This document shows, in pieces, positions 42,301 to 54,204 of a DNA stretch of 64,000 nt. Location: contig JACTVC010000026.1 in assembly GCA_018417955.1 (NCBI GenBank), forward strand, positions 496,001 through 560,000, read 5' to 3'. Below the pieces are notes generated by a model, which worked only from the letters and a program-made list of their open reading frames with translations, ran no database searches and had not been told where the DNA came from. This DNA comes from Laccaria trichodermophora. Its lineage: Eukaryota > Basidiomycota > Agaricomycetes > Agaricales > Hydnangiaceae. A program made the translations under genes and the position numbers. Numbering within the stretch: position 1 is the first letter of the stretch; every line of letters begins with the position of its first letter.

Positions 42301-42589
42301 CCTCGGTTCTCCAGTTCATACCACCACATCGTTTCATGTCTATGCATTCTCTGTGCTTCCTGCAAGTCACTCAGCACCTCTCCATCAGCTTGGCTCCTGA
42401 CTTGAGCTGGCTTCAAGCCAGAGCCATGGCAACACTAGTCATGTGTCCATCATACTGACATCATTTGTATGGACTCTGTGTTGTTCATAATTTTTCTAGA
42501 AATGGAAATATCTCCTTATTTGAAAATGCATACTGGATCCTGAAGGCAGCACCCTCAACATCATTACCAGCAGTGATCACCATCTACTA

Positions 42590-43040
42590 TTTTTTTTCTA
42601 ACCTTTCCCCTCTTCAATTATGACTTTTTGTTTAGTATATTATCACTTTCCATATTTGGAAATGTGCACAGACCACATAAGTGGTAGCCCAACATTGCCC
42701 AGAACAGTCAACACCATGTGTATGCTTTTTCCTCCTTTTTCTATTGATTTTCTAGCTGCATTGTATTCATTATTATATGTAGAAACATGCACAGACCACA
42801 GCAACATTGAAAATAGCAGTCTACAACATATCCATTCTTTATTATGCTTTTTTTCTGATTTTCTAGCTATATTTGCACTAATTACCATAGTTGGAAATGT
42901 GCACAGACTATGTAAACAGTACCCTGACATTGACAACAACAGTTGGTACCATATTTATATCTTTTTTCTTCTCTTTATCTCATTTTCTGGCTATATTGAA
43001 TTAGTTACTATATTTGGAAATGTGCACAGACCACTTCAGT
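42590..43040 (+). repeat. Four copies of an approximately 120-bp tandem repeat
   Basis: The core TTGGAAATGTGCACAGACCA and variants occur at about 42655, 42778, 42890 and 43012, each preceded by a T-rich stretch. The array ends where the right inverted arm begins. Confidence 0.65.
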
Positions 43041-45160
43041 CACCCATTTTAGGGTACCCCTGAGGTATATGAATTCTTTGATTTAAGGGTACCTCAAGGG
43101 TACCCATTCCAGGGTGGTATGTGAGCACCATACCAATACCATGGTACCATGGAATGGAAAACCCATACCATATCCCACTCATACCAATACCAAGTTACCA
43201 TACCATACCATGTCATGTTATACCATACCAGATGGTATGATATCACTTCATACCATCATACCAAAGCTGTCACAGGGTGTCTGGGGTCCTTTTCCAAAAT
43301 ATATAAATTATTTCTGCAGGCTGCAATACTGGTCCATTGGGTGCCATTTTTTGTGGGGGGGTTCTCCAGGTTTATCCTGAGATTTTAGGCTACAAATGGA
43401 GGCCAAGTAGTCCAATCCATTCATTGAATATCAGTTCAAATGACCTTTATCCCAGCTTTTCCCATGCCACCAAAGCCATTTAATGATACCTATCTTTCCC
43501 AGTCCTTTCAATTGAAAAAATATTCAGCCCAAATAAAACAATATTACATCCATTGTGATGATGTGGTCTTTTACAAGCAAAGAACACAAGACATTTTGTG
43601 TACTATCAGTCCTGAACAATGCCTGATACCCCCCATGGGAAAAGCATGGACTTGAGCTAAATTATCATCCATCAGCCTGGACTGAAATATGCACTTCAAC
43701 TAATCAACTACTTTAACTACCACTCCACATATAATTCATTTTAAAAGCATGCAATTTGGATTCAAAAAGTGCCATGCTGTTGCTGTCAAAGAAGTAAGTG
43801 TAGACAAGTCAGAATTCACTCTGAATTGTGAAACATAAACTAAACTATTGCATGTATATCAACCACTCCAGACTTCATGCATTGAAGACTTACATACTAG
43901 AACGATGTGTTGATAGCTACTTTAACAAAGTTATGCAACAGTCATATCCTATAGGAAAGAGATCACCTCACATTTCATTCCATTTGTCATACCCCCCCAT
44001 CAAACAATCACCCCACATAGCATCCTATTGGTTACCATATAGTGTTGTCATGTTTTATATCCCTCTTTTTGGATTTGGTTTATACAAAGTGCAAGCTTCA
44101 CTCAGATGTTACATTCTTGGGTTCACCAGGTAGATGAGAAAGCAGATCTAAATTTTGTTAACCAAAAGATTACAAAGGTTTACTGAGGTTTGATTGAGAT
44201 ATTTGATCAGCTAAGAAAAACCCTGGCTCAACTGAGTCATAACTTGGCCATCTGCTAAATGTGAACAACTCAATGAAAAATCAATACTTTCAAATTTATA
44301 TGATTATACCTACCTCCTATCTATCTGAAGATTGCAAGAATGTAAAATTGCACTCTATATAAGCAAAACCAAAAACAATGAACTTAAAACATGGCAACAG
44401 TAAGTATGGTATCTACAGCACACCAAGCCCAAGGTAAAGGGCCATCCCATAGTCATACCATACCATGGTATGGACAAGTTATACCCTACCATGGTATTGC
44501 CAAGTTAGACCATACCATGGTATGGCCAAGTCAGACCGTAACATGGTATGGCCAAGTTATACCCTACCGTGGTATTGCCAAGTTATACCCTACCGTGGTA
44601 TTGCCAAGTTATACCCTACCGTGGTATTGCCAAGTTATACCCTACCATGGTATTGCCAAGTTATACCGTACCTACCGTGGTATTGCCAAGTTATACCATA
44701 CCATGGTATTGCCAAGTTATACCATACCATGGTATTGCCAAGTTATACCATACCATGGTATTGCCAAGTTATACCGTACCATGGTATTGCCAAGTTATAC
44801 CATACCATGGTATTGCCAAGTCATACCGTACCCATGGTATTGCCAAGTCATACCATACCCATGGTATGGCCAAGTCATACCGTACCCATGGTATGGCCAA
44901 GTCATACCGTACCCATGGTATGGCCAAGTCATACCATACCCATGGTATTGCCAAGTTAGACCATACCATGGTATTGCCAAGTCATACCATACCCATGGTA
45001 TGGCCAAGTCATACCGTACCCATGGTATTGCCAAGTCATACCATACCATGGTATGGCCAAGTTATACCATTATACCATACCATGATGTTGCCAAGTTATA
45101 CAATACCATACCACATTATACCATACCATGGAACTACAAGACATCATACTAACTACAAAG
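43030..45160. repeat. Right arm of the 10-kb inverted repeat
   Basis: Reverse-complement blocks of the left arm appear in mirrored order: GTACCC/GGTACC palindromic block (43040-43250), GGCTGCAATACTGGTCCATT (43318), 43.66-43.77 kb, 44.11-44.35 kb, and the CCATGGTAT satellite (44.45-45.14 kb). The two arms are diverged, with indels. Confidence 0.8.
44450..45145 (+). repeat. CATACCATGGTATTGCCAAGT satellite
   Basis: More than 25 copies of an approximately 22-bp unit based on TACCATGGTATTGCCAAGTT run head to tail. The unit contains the palindrome ATACCATGGTAT. The three parallel long open frames here (such as the one at 44391-45152) are repeat translations, not genes. Confidence 0.92.
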
Positions 45161-45394
45161 TGCCTCCAGTGACCAGCCAAGGAGAGTAATCAGTATTCTA
45201 AAACTCTATCTAGATCTACTAGACAGAGCAATCCTGAGGCCCCCACTGACCCCACTGCACCCTGGAAACATCCACTAAGAAGTCTGCAGATATATTATTG
45301 CCAGTAAGTAATAGAACATCCCAAGTAGAAGTCCAATGAACACACACACCTCACACCAGTCACTCAAAACTCCTCCTCCTCTGTTGAGGACCCT

Positions 45395-48300
45395 TCAGAA
45401 TCCACGGCCCTCACTAGGGTGTCGTCGACGTAACACGCCACCATCTGTGAATCGCTCTTCATTGCCATTCTCCGAATGCCCGCGTCCAACCCTGCGAGGG
45501 CCATACCCAGTGAACCCTTCGTTTCCTCGGCCATAGTAGCCATTAGAGTCATACGGACAAGCATGTCCTCGAAATTGGGAGCGGAGACCACGGCCTCTTC
45601 CACCAAAGTCAGATGTTGCATACTGTTGTGGATGGTGGCCATAATGTTGGTTATTTGAGAACTGGGGCGGTGGTCGGTGATAGTGATCCTGCATGGAAAA
45701 AGAGGGTTCGAACCTCGTAGTCTGATACTCGTCCATGAAAGCGTCGTCTTCATCATACATATTCACATCAGTGTCGAAGTTATTGTGATCACGGCCTTCG
45801 GCATCATTCCATGCCCTCGGACGAGAGCCACCAGCACGGTCTGAACCAGCCTCATTATGAGTATTCCGCTGCTGGGACATCCCACGTGAACCATGCCCTT
45901 GGTCCAGCCCGCGCTCATTGTCTGGGCCCTGGGACATGCTCTGGGGAAGCGGCCCATCTTGACTCTCCCAACCGCCATCTCTGGGTCCACCTTGGATCTC
46001 ACGCACTGGCCGTGAACCCAAAACAATCCCTTGGCCTACCAACTCCTGGCGACGGACACGTTTGGCTGGAGGGGAACGAATGGGGGAGATTACAGGAGCA
46101 CGAGGGTCGTCCTGAGTTTCCCCATCCGAAGATGTAAGTTTTTCCGCCTCGACACGTGCTCCTGAAGGCTTCGGCTCCTCCCGCAATTTGTGCTTCTGCC
46201 GGCCAACTTGTGTGGAGGTCGTCGTTGTCTTCTTTTTTTTGATGACCTTCAAGGTATTATCTTCCATAATCTGGCTACGCACTCTGGCACGGAGTAGTGG
46301 AGGGCAGTCAGCGCCTCCATCGTTTTGACGAGCAGCATTCTCCACCTCAGGCATGCAGTTTTTGACACGGGCGAGGACCACGAGCTCCCCTGATTCAGAT
46401 TCGCCTGTAACGATTGGTATGTCCAACCACTCCTCACTCCCCACCACCAAGTCCGTGTAATCTAAAGCCCAATCCTTTAGAACATGCCTTGTGAATATCA
46501 CAAGTCAAACTTACCATCTGACCATAAGACAATTTGAGGGGCCAGGTTCTTCGTCTCGTCCTTGCTAATCATGTATGTGAAAATCAAATTGATTCCATTC
46601 GAACTGATGTCGGTAATCGACCATCCCTTTGCCCCAGGGATGGGTTCGTTGCAAGGCCAACGTTCAAGAACCATCTTAGCATCACGGCAGTGGGTGAAAA
46701 AGTTGGCCCACAACGCTGACGCCGACGCTATCTCAGGACCTGCACATTCCACTGCAAACCAATCAGTACCCTATGCACATCAACAACAATGCCACGTACC
46801 AATGTCAAACCTCAGTAGGTAAGGTACACATCTTCGTGAGCGATCTCTAGGTGTTTCGATGGGACGGCAAAGCCAATAAGAGGCAGGAACGGCCGTAATG
46901 GGGAGGTTTAAATCGGGGTCGGTAGAGCTTGCCACACCTTTGGAGGACTTCGCTTTTTTTGCCAGAGATTTGGATGCCTTCCTGTGCGCTGGGGGATTGA
47001 CAATCGGAGGGTCCAGCACTGCACTTGAGCCATTGGGATCTGTGACCACGTTCGAGAAATCAACCCCCAGGAGTTGCAAGAAGTCCACGGATTCGGGTAC
47101 AATGAAGTTAGAATCCATTCCCCTACATAGTTGAAGGTCAATACAAGTTTTAATATGATGATACCTGTATAACTTACCGAAGGAGAGTTGTTAAAAGATG
47201 AAGTGTCTTCTTAACGTCCGCTTGACAATGCTCGATCACGCGTTGCAGCTTGTCATTGCCAGTGATAATGGTAGCGGCCTGGTTTGCCACAGGATCTCGA
47301 GGTATGATGACCCCAATCAAGTCCACGCCCGCCCTTCCCAACGCTATAGCCTACAAACAACAATATCTGAGCCAGTTGCCCCCGATGAAGCTTTGAGGGA
47401 GCAAACTCACAAGATCTTGCACTTGCTTCAGCGCCGTTTTCGTCATCTTGAATTCGTGCCCCTCCGTCTCTGACTTGCTCTGTGCCAACTCGACAAGCAT
47501 ATTCTGCTGGAACTCCTCCAGCTCATCCCCTGACAACGACTCGTTGAGCTGCTTGTACATCACCGCAGCCTGGGCTGACCACGAGCCTAGATTGGCACCT
47601 AAAACCAATCAATGAAGTGTGATACCTTTGACCAAAGATAAAAGACCTACTTGATTGTGGATTGTAAGTCTGAATACGCAAGTACATCTGCCATATGTCC
47701 CACCAGGATGGCTGACAAGCAAGGGAAACATTGAAGCCCCCTTTGCGTAGGACGGATTCGGGTGTACGGCCCATGTCCTTGCAGTACGCGACAATGGTGT
47801 CGGACAGCTCTTTGACTTGATCTAACTTGTGAGCTGAGTAACGGCCTCGCTTTTCTTCGCCAGCGGGATCGGCGCGTTTCTTTCCCAGTGCCTTTGCAGT
47901 AGCAACAGGGCATGCATGGGGACTTTCGGTTGCACCACCTACACCTGATCCGTCACTGTCTCCTGAAGGCCTCTGTGGAGGTGGCTTACTTGCCACCAAA
48001 CGACGTAGAATCCGCGTAAACTCCGTGCCTGCCTTGCCCAACTCGTCATTGCCTGCTGAAGGTCTTGGTGCAGGACGTTTGCCCTTAACCAAACGACGTC
48101 GAACCTCCCCCTCCCTGGATACGTCACCTGGTGGTGAAACTTTCTTCGAAGCCTTTTTGCTCTTGATTCGACGACGGTCATCCTGTTCATCGGCTTCCTT
48201 CATTATCCTTTCGTCATCAGCCTCCTCCTCCTCAGTGTTCATCTCGTCGTGTCCAGGTCCCCGATTCTTTTGAGCATGTTCACGTTGCTTCAATTTTGCC

Positions 48301-50796
48301 TTCGTGGACTCACTATGGTCACTGGGCGTCAATGTAGACTCTGTCCTGTACCCAGGACGTTGGTGGTCAATCTGTAAGTCGGCCTCTGAGTCTGGTTCGT
48401 CGTCCGGTATGCAGTGTGCCTGAGGAAGTTGATTGCCATGGATGATGTGGGCAGGTTGGCGTCTCCGATGGCTTGACTCTGCCTCCTGGCCCCCTTCTGC
48501 TTCGTGCTCTGCGTCTGTTTCGTGTCCATCGTCGCCCGTCTCTGCTTCGTCGCCTGACCCTGCTTCATCACCCAACTCTGGATCGTCGCCTGACTCAGCT
48601 TCGCCCCCTGACTCTGGTTGTGCACTAGACTGTGCTTTCTTTGCTGCCAAGCGTTTAGCCCGATGCCTTGCCAATATCTCTGCTTCCTTCCACCATACCT
48701 CCACCTCGCCAAGACGGTTCGTCGCAGGAGGGGGATCGGTGGTGTAGCCTTCGGGGAGAGCCTCCCATCATTCACTCGCCCGATTGTGCCAGCAAGTATA
48801 CTTGGTATACTGGTGGGCAGGGTGAGCATCGGTGGCTAGCCGAATTCTCGATCGATGTCCGATATAACCCATCCCTTCCATGACTCTGCCAATACGGCAG
48901 AAGTAAACCGTAACTGGATGCGGAAGAGATGACGCCGGAGGGAGGGGCATCTTATCATCTGATGGCATCGTCGAATCGAATTCGTCATCACTGGACGCCG
49001 GGTCAGGGGTCTTGGGTTCACAATAGGCCAATGTAGGATCAACAAGAAGGAGCGAGGGTACGTCGGGCCTGTTCCGTAACGTGTATAGGCCACGGGAACG
49101 AGGCTCAGCCTGAGTGGGGCCAGGAATGGGTGAAGAGGGAAAGATACCGGACGAATCATTTCTGTAGCGTAGTCAAAAACCACCCTTACTCTAATGAATC
49201 AAGATACGTACGTCGGAATGAGAGTTGACTTGATTGAAAACGTGCCCTCCATTGGGGGAGAAACTCTGACAGATGCAGAACTACAAGGCATGGTAAGCAA
49301 GAGAGGAAAATTCGTTATAAACAACGGCTCACGTCAATGTGGCCTGGACGGACAACGGCAGGCCGAAGCCAATCGAACCAGACATCCCCCTGATGCAGAA
49401 TATCAATATCGTCTTCGACAGAGAACCACATGAGCACTCACTTGCCCCCCATACTGTCAGCGCAGTGTGCAGGCATGGAGTTCTCCAGATAAGATTGCTG
49501 GATCTTCGGATCTCTGTTGAAGAACACGTCTTCAGCCGCTATGGTCAGATTGTCTATGACTCTGTGACGTTACAGTCAGTCGTACACCCGATTAATGTCA
49601 AAGTATAGGGAACCAACCGATTGGCATGGGATATAAGTTCCTGCGTAGGTGTTGCGTCTGGATCAGCAATCTTCTCCACCCTATATAGTCGTTAGAGAGA
49701 TATTGACGGAGCAGAAGCAGCGAACAAGGAGTTAACGCTGGTGACACCCGAGTGAAATGACAAGGAGTCAAATTTCACTCCGGTGAGGACTCGCCGCGAC
49801 AAAGAGTCAAACGGAGAGCCCTGAGAAAGGGAGAGAGAGATACGCACACTTGCTTGAGGCCATACATGCGGAATGACTTTGTCAGACTGAGCTTGACCAG
49901 AGCCGAGTTGGTCCCAGTCCCAGACGCCGCACCACTCCCTCCAGGGACCGCATCAGTGGAGTCATTGTGGACGAAGGGGTTTTTTCCGTCGTCAACGATC
50001 CCCTTCAGTTGATCGGAATCCAGCAACTGATTGGCGTCGTTCCCATCTTGGTTGTCCATGATCACGATCAGACTCGCCCCACCCCGGATGAATCGCTAAC
50101 GAGACCTCACCTGATGTTGTCCGCAGACTTTTCGGGTTCAGAATCACTTGGTAGAATTTTTGTTTCTGCCTTGGACTTGTTTCTGCACCCAAACATTACT
50201 TCGTTGATTTCCCTTTAGAGGCAAACACATACTTTTTGGCCCGACTAGGCCTGGAACGTGCCGGAGTAGGGGTGTCGTCGACGGCGGTGTTGACTACAGC
50301 CTCCGAGTTTTTGGGGTCCGACTGACTTGGTAGATTCTTCTTTACAGGCTTGGCTTTATTTCTGCAACAAAACATTAGTTCGTTGGTTACCCTTGAGCGG
50401 CAAACCTACTTTTTGGCCCGACTAGGTTGAGCAGCAGCCGGTGTAGGAGCATCGTCGACGGTGGTGTTGACTACAGCATCAGCGACCTTCCTGACTTGGG
50501 TACGAAGGCCTGTGGCCTGAGTTGGTGCAGTCTTCCCGACGACATCACCGCCAGTCTCAGCATCTGTCACACTGAAATATGTTGAGGTGAAAGTTTTCGC
50601 TACCAAGGGTAAGACCATACCTATCGTTTTGTGTGCTTTGTGCTGCCTTCACCGCTCCCTTCTGCAATAATATTTTAACGACGTGGCAAACGGTGGCAGA
50701 GGAGTCTCTAACCTTGGTGGAAGCATTGCCTCTACCCACCACGGGGGGTGGAACGACAACAGGCTTACGAGAGCGAAGTTGACGAGGTTCTGACAT
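45395..50796 (-). CDS. Large multi-exon gene, unknown function
   Basis: Coding exons read leftward from an ATG at 50796 (MSEPRQLRSRKPVVVPPPVV) to a TAG near 45395. Early exons are short and basic; two are tandem copies (AVVNTTVDDAPTP..PSRAKK and AVVNTAVDDTPTP..PSRAKK) with similar introns. The middle (47.6-48.7 kb) encodes a highly acidic region (GDEAGSGDEAETGDDGHETD) and then a conserved-looking block (NVSLACQPSWWDIWQMYLRI) continuing through 46.5-47.6 kb (WSAQAAVMYKQL, ECAGPEIASASALWANFF). The C-terminal exon (46501-45395) has KR-rich, RGG-like and Gly/Arg/Tyr-rich low-complexity segments. Nuclear localisation is likely from the basic patches. I do not recognise the family; it may be specific to mushrooms. 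Not all exon borders are certain. One intron (49681-49847) carries three hairpins described separately. Confidence 0.6.
49681..49847 (-). other. Triple-hairpin intron A
   Basis: The intron is 167 nt (donor GTGCGT, acceptor TATATAG) inside the 45.4-50.8 kb gene. Hairpins lie at 49790-49818 (stem CTC-CCG with one mismatch), 49750-49780 (9-bp stem GAGTGAAAT/ATTTCACTC) and 49718-49740 (stem CAGCG/CGCTG). In sense orientation the first two share the core TTGAC-TCYTT-GTC. The third reads TTAAC-TCCTT-GTT, with both sides of the inner stem changed together. Confidence 0.8.
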
Positions 50797-51718
50797 TACA
50801 GTTGTTACGGTTGGTATTGGCTTTTTGGTTCAAAATTCGAGGGCTTTTTTCTGAATGGGAAAGGTCAGAGAGGCGTAGACTGAATTTCTAATATATATTC
50901 ATCTTTTTACTTATGTGAGGACAAAACCAAGCTAACCCAAAGGGAAATGTTGTTGCATGTTAGGCATGTCAGGGTGAATGTTGCGCTCCATCAGTGGCTA
51001 CAGTTGGAATACATTGTAATGACGAGACGCAAGTCCCTAATCTCGGGGTCAGCTCTCAGCAATAATTGGGCGGATCGGACATACTCAATAGCTTGCACGA
51101 CGGATATGTATAACTGACTAGCCATAGTGAAGAACTTGGCTGATACCTTAAACTAGGCATTGGCATTCAGGTTCTGAAATAGATATATCCGATGAGCGCA
51201 TCTAGGCAGGTTATCAAGGCCAACTTACCCTGCCAAAAGAGAGAGAGACCTACAAGTAGGTGCCTAAACAAGGCCAAGGAACAAATCGCTGCATAGCGTC
51301 TGGGCTATTGTTGCGTCGAATTCGACGGCCAGCCACATGAGTGGGTGCAGGGTTGACGATAGCAATGCCAGGCGAGCTTCCGTAGCACTAGGTTGGCCGT
51401 TGACGGTGAGATTGACAATAGAGGGAAGCGTTTTCCTGGATTGGCTACCGCAAGCAGCAACTTGAAGGGCTGCGGTGTTGACTATCGCATTACTGCCAGG
51501 GGTATCCAGAGCACTACACTTCCAGGTGAGACAAGCGGGGTTAATGAAATGGGGCCAGATTACCTCTCACGTTTGCGAGGGCAAAGTCGGCAGGTTTCGT
51601 ACTTGTTGTGATCAAAAAGGTGGATCGGAGTGTGCGCAAGCGATAGAGGTCCCGGAATAACCAGCTCAAACGGCGGGCAGCATTGGTCTGAAAGATTAGC
51701 GCAAGAACTGCCTCCGAT

Positions 51719-51898
51719 CTGTGTGAAAACAATTAGCATTGAATTCAACCCGGCCCTTTGAGAGAATAGCGGCGACAAAGAGTCAAACCGCCAGAAAGAA
51801 AGGCTGACAAGGAGTCAAAGCCTTCGCAACAAGGACGACAAAGAGTCAAGTCCATGTGCGCCAGAAGGGAGACAAAGTAAGCCAATCGAAGTACTTAC
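51719..51898 (-). other. Triple-hairpin intron B
   Basis: The intron is 180 nt (donor GTAAGT, acceptor CACACAG). Hairpins lie at 51833-51853 (GGAC/GTCC), 51800-51824 (AAGGC/GCCTT) and 51769-51791 (GCGG/CCGC), with cores GACTCTTTGTC, GACTCCTTGTC and GACTCTTTGTC in sense orientation. The last hairpin ends 50 nt before the acceptor. Confidence 0.8.
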
Positions 51899-51986
51899 GT
51901 TTGTAAGAGGCGGTGGAATAAGGCGCATGAACGGGGGGCAAGCATTGGCCTGACATGATAGAATGGGATAGCGTAGGAACACCGAT

Positions 51987-52166
51987 CTGTTTCCAAACAA
52001 TTAGCATTGACTTCAACCCGGCCCTTTGAAAGAATAGCGGCGACAAAGAGTCAAACCGCCAGAAAGAAAGGCCGACAAGGAGTCAAAGCCTTTGCAACAA
52101 GGACGACAAAGAGTCAAATCCATGTGCGCCAAAAGGGAGACCAAGTAAACCATTCGAAGTACTCAC
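51987..52166 (-). other. Triple-hairpin intron C
   Basis: The intron is 180 nt (donor GTGAGT, acceptor AACAG). It is a close duplicate of intron B. Hairpins lie at 52101-52121 (GGA/TCC, with the fourth pair broken), 52067-52093 (AAAGGC/GCCTTT) and 52037-52059 (GCGG/CCGC). Confidence 0.8.
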
Positions 52167-52243
52167 GTTTGAAAGAGGGCGGCGGAATAACGAGCTAGAA
52201 GGGCAGGCAGGAAAGGACTGACAATAGTGAAAGAGCATCCGAT

Positions 52244-52426
52244 CTGTTAGAAAACAATGAGCATGGTCTTCCATCAGGCCGTTTGAGAGAATAGCAGCGA
52301 CAAGGAGTCAAACCGCCAGAATGAAAGGCCGACAATGAGTCAAGGCCTTCGCAACAAGGACGACAATGAGTCAAGTCCAGGTGCGCTAGAGTAAACACGA
52401 AGAAAGCGAAATGACTCGGTACTCAC
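52244..52426 (-). other. Triple-hairpin intron D
   Basis: The intron is 183 nt (donor GTGAGT, acceptor TAACAG), a more diverged duplicate of B and C. Hairpins lie at 52358-52378 (GGAC/GTCC, loop TCATT), 52325-52349 (AAGGCC/GGCCTT, loop TCATT) and 52294-52316 (one mismatch in the outer stem). Confidence 0.8.
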
Positions 52427-52489
52427 GTTGGACGAAACCAGAAAGGATCCTGAAGCCAAAAAGAGAGGCGTCGCCGGAGGGGGGGGAGT

Positions 52490-52600
52490 GAGGGAAGAGG
52501 TGAGTTAGCGTGGCTTTGAACGATGATGGATGTTCGACATGGGATCAGATTTGATAAGATTACTAATTACATACTCAGGCTTTGTGAACACCTTCGACTT
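52490..52600. promoter_or_regulatory. Likely divergent promoter region
   Basis: Minus-strand introns begin at 52426 and plus-strand intron E begins at 52643, so transcription must diverge between them. Hairpin motifs switch orientation across this gap. No clear TATA box was found. Confidence 0.4.
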
Positions 52601-52642
52601 ATGCTGCTCGTTGTCCACTGCATCGCATCCAAAGTACCATAG

Positions 52643-52824
52643 GTGAGTTATGGAGCATTGGGATCATTAACTCCCGGGGTTTGACTCGTTGTCGTCCCGT
52701 GGAGGACGGACCTTGACTCCATGTTGGTCTGTGCTTAGGTCGAGTTTGACTCTTTGTCGCTCGCCTAGTTGGTCCATTCACTCCCATAGGGTATTGGCGC
52801 TGACGTGTTAATCGAATCTTTTAG
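52643..52824 (+). other. Triple-hairpin intron E
   Basis: The intron is 182 nt (donor GTGAGT, acceptor CTTTTAG). Hairpins lie at 52675-52699 (CGGG/CCCG plus a G-T pair, loop TCGTT), 52706-52732 (7-bp outer stem with one G-T pair, inner stem GAC/GTT, loop TCCAT) and 52736-52767 (CGAG/CTCG extended by TAGG/CCTA after a one-base bulge, loop TCTTT). Confidence 0.8.
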
Positions 52825-53795
52825 GTATCACGGTTACTTTGCACCTGGTTTCCCGGCGCCAATGGCAAACCACTTTCCTCAACGCGCACGTTGCAGGTCC
52901 CAGCCTCTCCCGCTCAACCAAGGCCGCTTCTTCAAGCGGCATGTCCCTGCATGTTTCATCTTCACCAAGACCTCAGCGCTGATGCCGTTCGTTGTAGGAT
53001 CTTTGCACAACATGCTTCCCCGCGAGACATTTGAGGTTTCCACCGCTTCATGAACGACCTAGTACGTTACAAGCGCCATCGATCCCCCCTAGTGCCAACC
53101 GTCGTTCAGATCTACGCTGCCAACGGTGGTACTCTACCTGGTGCCGGCTTAACAGCAGCCAAACCCAATGGTGTCCACTGGCCCACGAAGATCCTCACCC
53201 CCAGCCGGTCAATCTCTCATCACCTTCCCACACCTCCAAACCCGCCTCATATCCTCGATTCGAGTCCAGAACGGCGTATCACCCCTCCACCTCCTCCCCA
53301 ACGTTCCCATACAAGCTTCAACACCCAATAGCCTCGCCCTATGCCTTGCGCTGCGCCCCCTCAATATCTGACGCCACATGAGAAAAGCCCGCGATCGTCA
53401 ACCCACGTCCCCAATAGACTATATTCACATCATGTCGCCGCTTGTCCCTGTCCCAGGATATGGCTTCCCAGCTCACTATTTGCAGGACTATACCCCAGTT
53501 CATCGGAGGCCGTCTAATGGTGTCTATGTATTTCTTACGTAGGCGGAGTGGGGTTTCACAAGTGGTCTTGCGTAGTCTCGAGACGATTCCTTTTCCGTAC
53601 CTCGGTCTTACATACATGTTTCGTAGGTATAACGTAGGTACGACGTACTCGGCATTTGGAGTTGTTGGCACTTATTGACGCGTCTGAGGTTCACGTGATA
53701 CCGCTGAACAACGTGATTGGTGTTGATCAGCGGCGTCCTACCTCTCCATCTTCCTCGAAGTCGGCGATAGCTTGCGTTCGGCGTGCATCAAGACA
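52825..53795 (+). other. Exonic or intergenic stretch with short open frames
   Basis: It lies between introns E and F of the plus-strand unit. Open frames are short (to a stop at 53053; 53050-53331) and have no recognisable motif. It could be a long non-coding exon, or hold the 3' end of one transcript and the start of the next. Confidence 0.35.
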
Positions 53796-53979
53796 GTGAG
53801 TATTCCGTTGCTTCATTATATCCTTTCTTTGAGGAACTTGACTCCTTGTCGTTCCCTGGGATTGGTTGGATTTTGACTCCTTGTCGATCCACCATCTCTC
53901 CTTCCTGAGTTAGACTCCTTGTCGCTCAGTTTTGGTTCGCTTGGCCACATACTACATATACTAATCTGTTCCTTCGTAG
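53796..53979 (+). other. Triple-hairpin intron F
   Basis: The intron is 184 nt (donor GTGAGT, branch-like CTAAT, acceptor TTCGTAG). Hairpins lie at 53833-53855 (GGAAC/GTTCC), 53867-53891 (TGGAT/ATCCA) and 53905-53929 (CTGAG/CTCAG). All three have loop TCCTT and inner stem GAC/GTC. Confidence 0.85.
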
Positions 53980-54204
53980 GCGTTGGCGTGCAACCGTTAT
54001 TGTTTGCCCTTTCAAACCAATACTTCCTCGATTGGTGAGTGTGTCATGTTGGTATGTATTCTCATACTGATCAGTCGATCCCTTCGTCTTCAGCATCATT
54101 CCTCTTTCCTTGGAACCTACAAGCCCCAACTCTCTGGACCTTCGACAGCCGCTCTCTCGCATCTGGCAACCCACTCTAGTGTCATATCAACCCGATTCTG
54201 ATCG

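Larger units (their letters stand above)
50800..52560 (-). ncRNA. Possible non-coding transcript with repeated exon-intron unit
   Basis: Splice signals define a minus-strand unit: an exon ending at 52427 (CAAC before GTGAGT), intron D, exon 52167-52243 (77 nt), intron C, exon 51899-51986 (88 nt), intron B, and an exon from 51718 to about 51570 (ending GCAAAC before GTGAGA). The three exons start ATCGG and are recognisable duplicates, but their lengths differ by 11 nt and none keeps a common open frame. I therefore favour a spliced transcript without conserved protein. The rest of 50.8-51.5 kb shows nothing I can interpret. Confidence 0.4.

Noticed and set aside
44391..45189. Three parallel open frames of 160-250 codons with repeated tyrosine and tryptophan motifs
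   Set aside because: They are translations of a 22-bp satellite in different frames; no gene signals.
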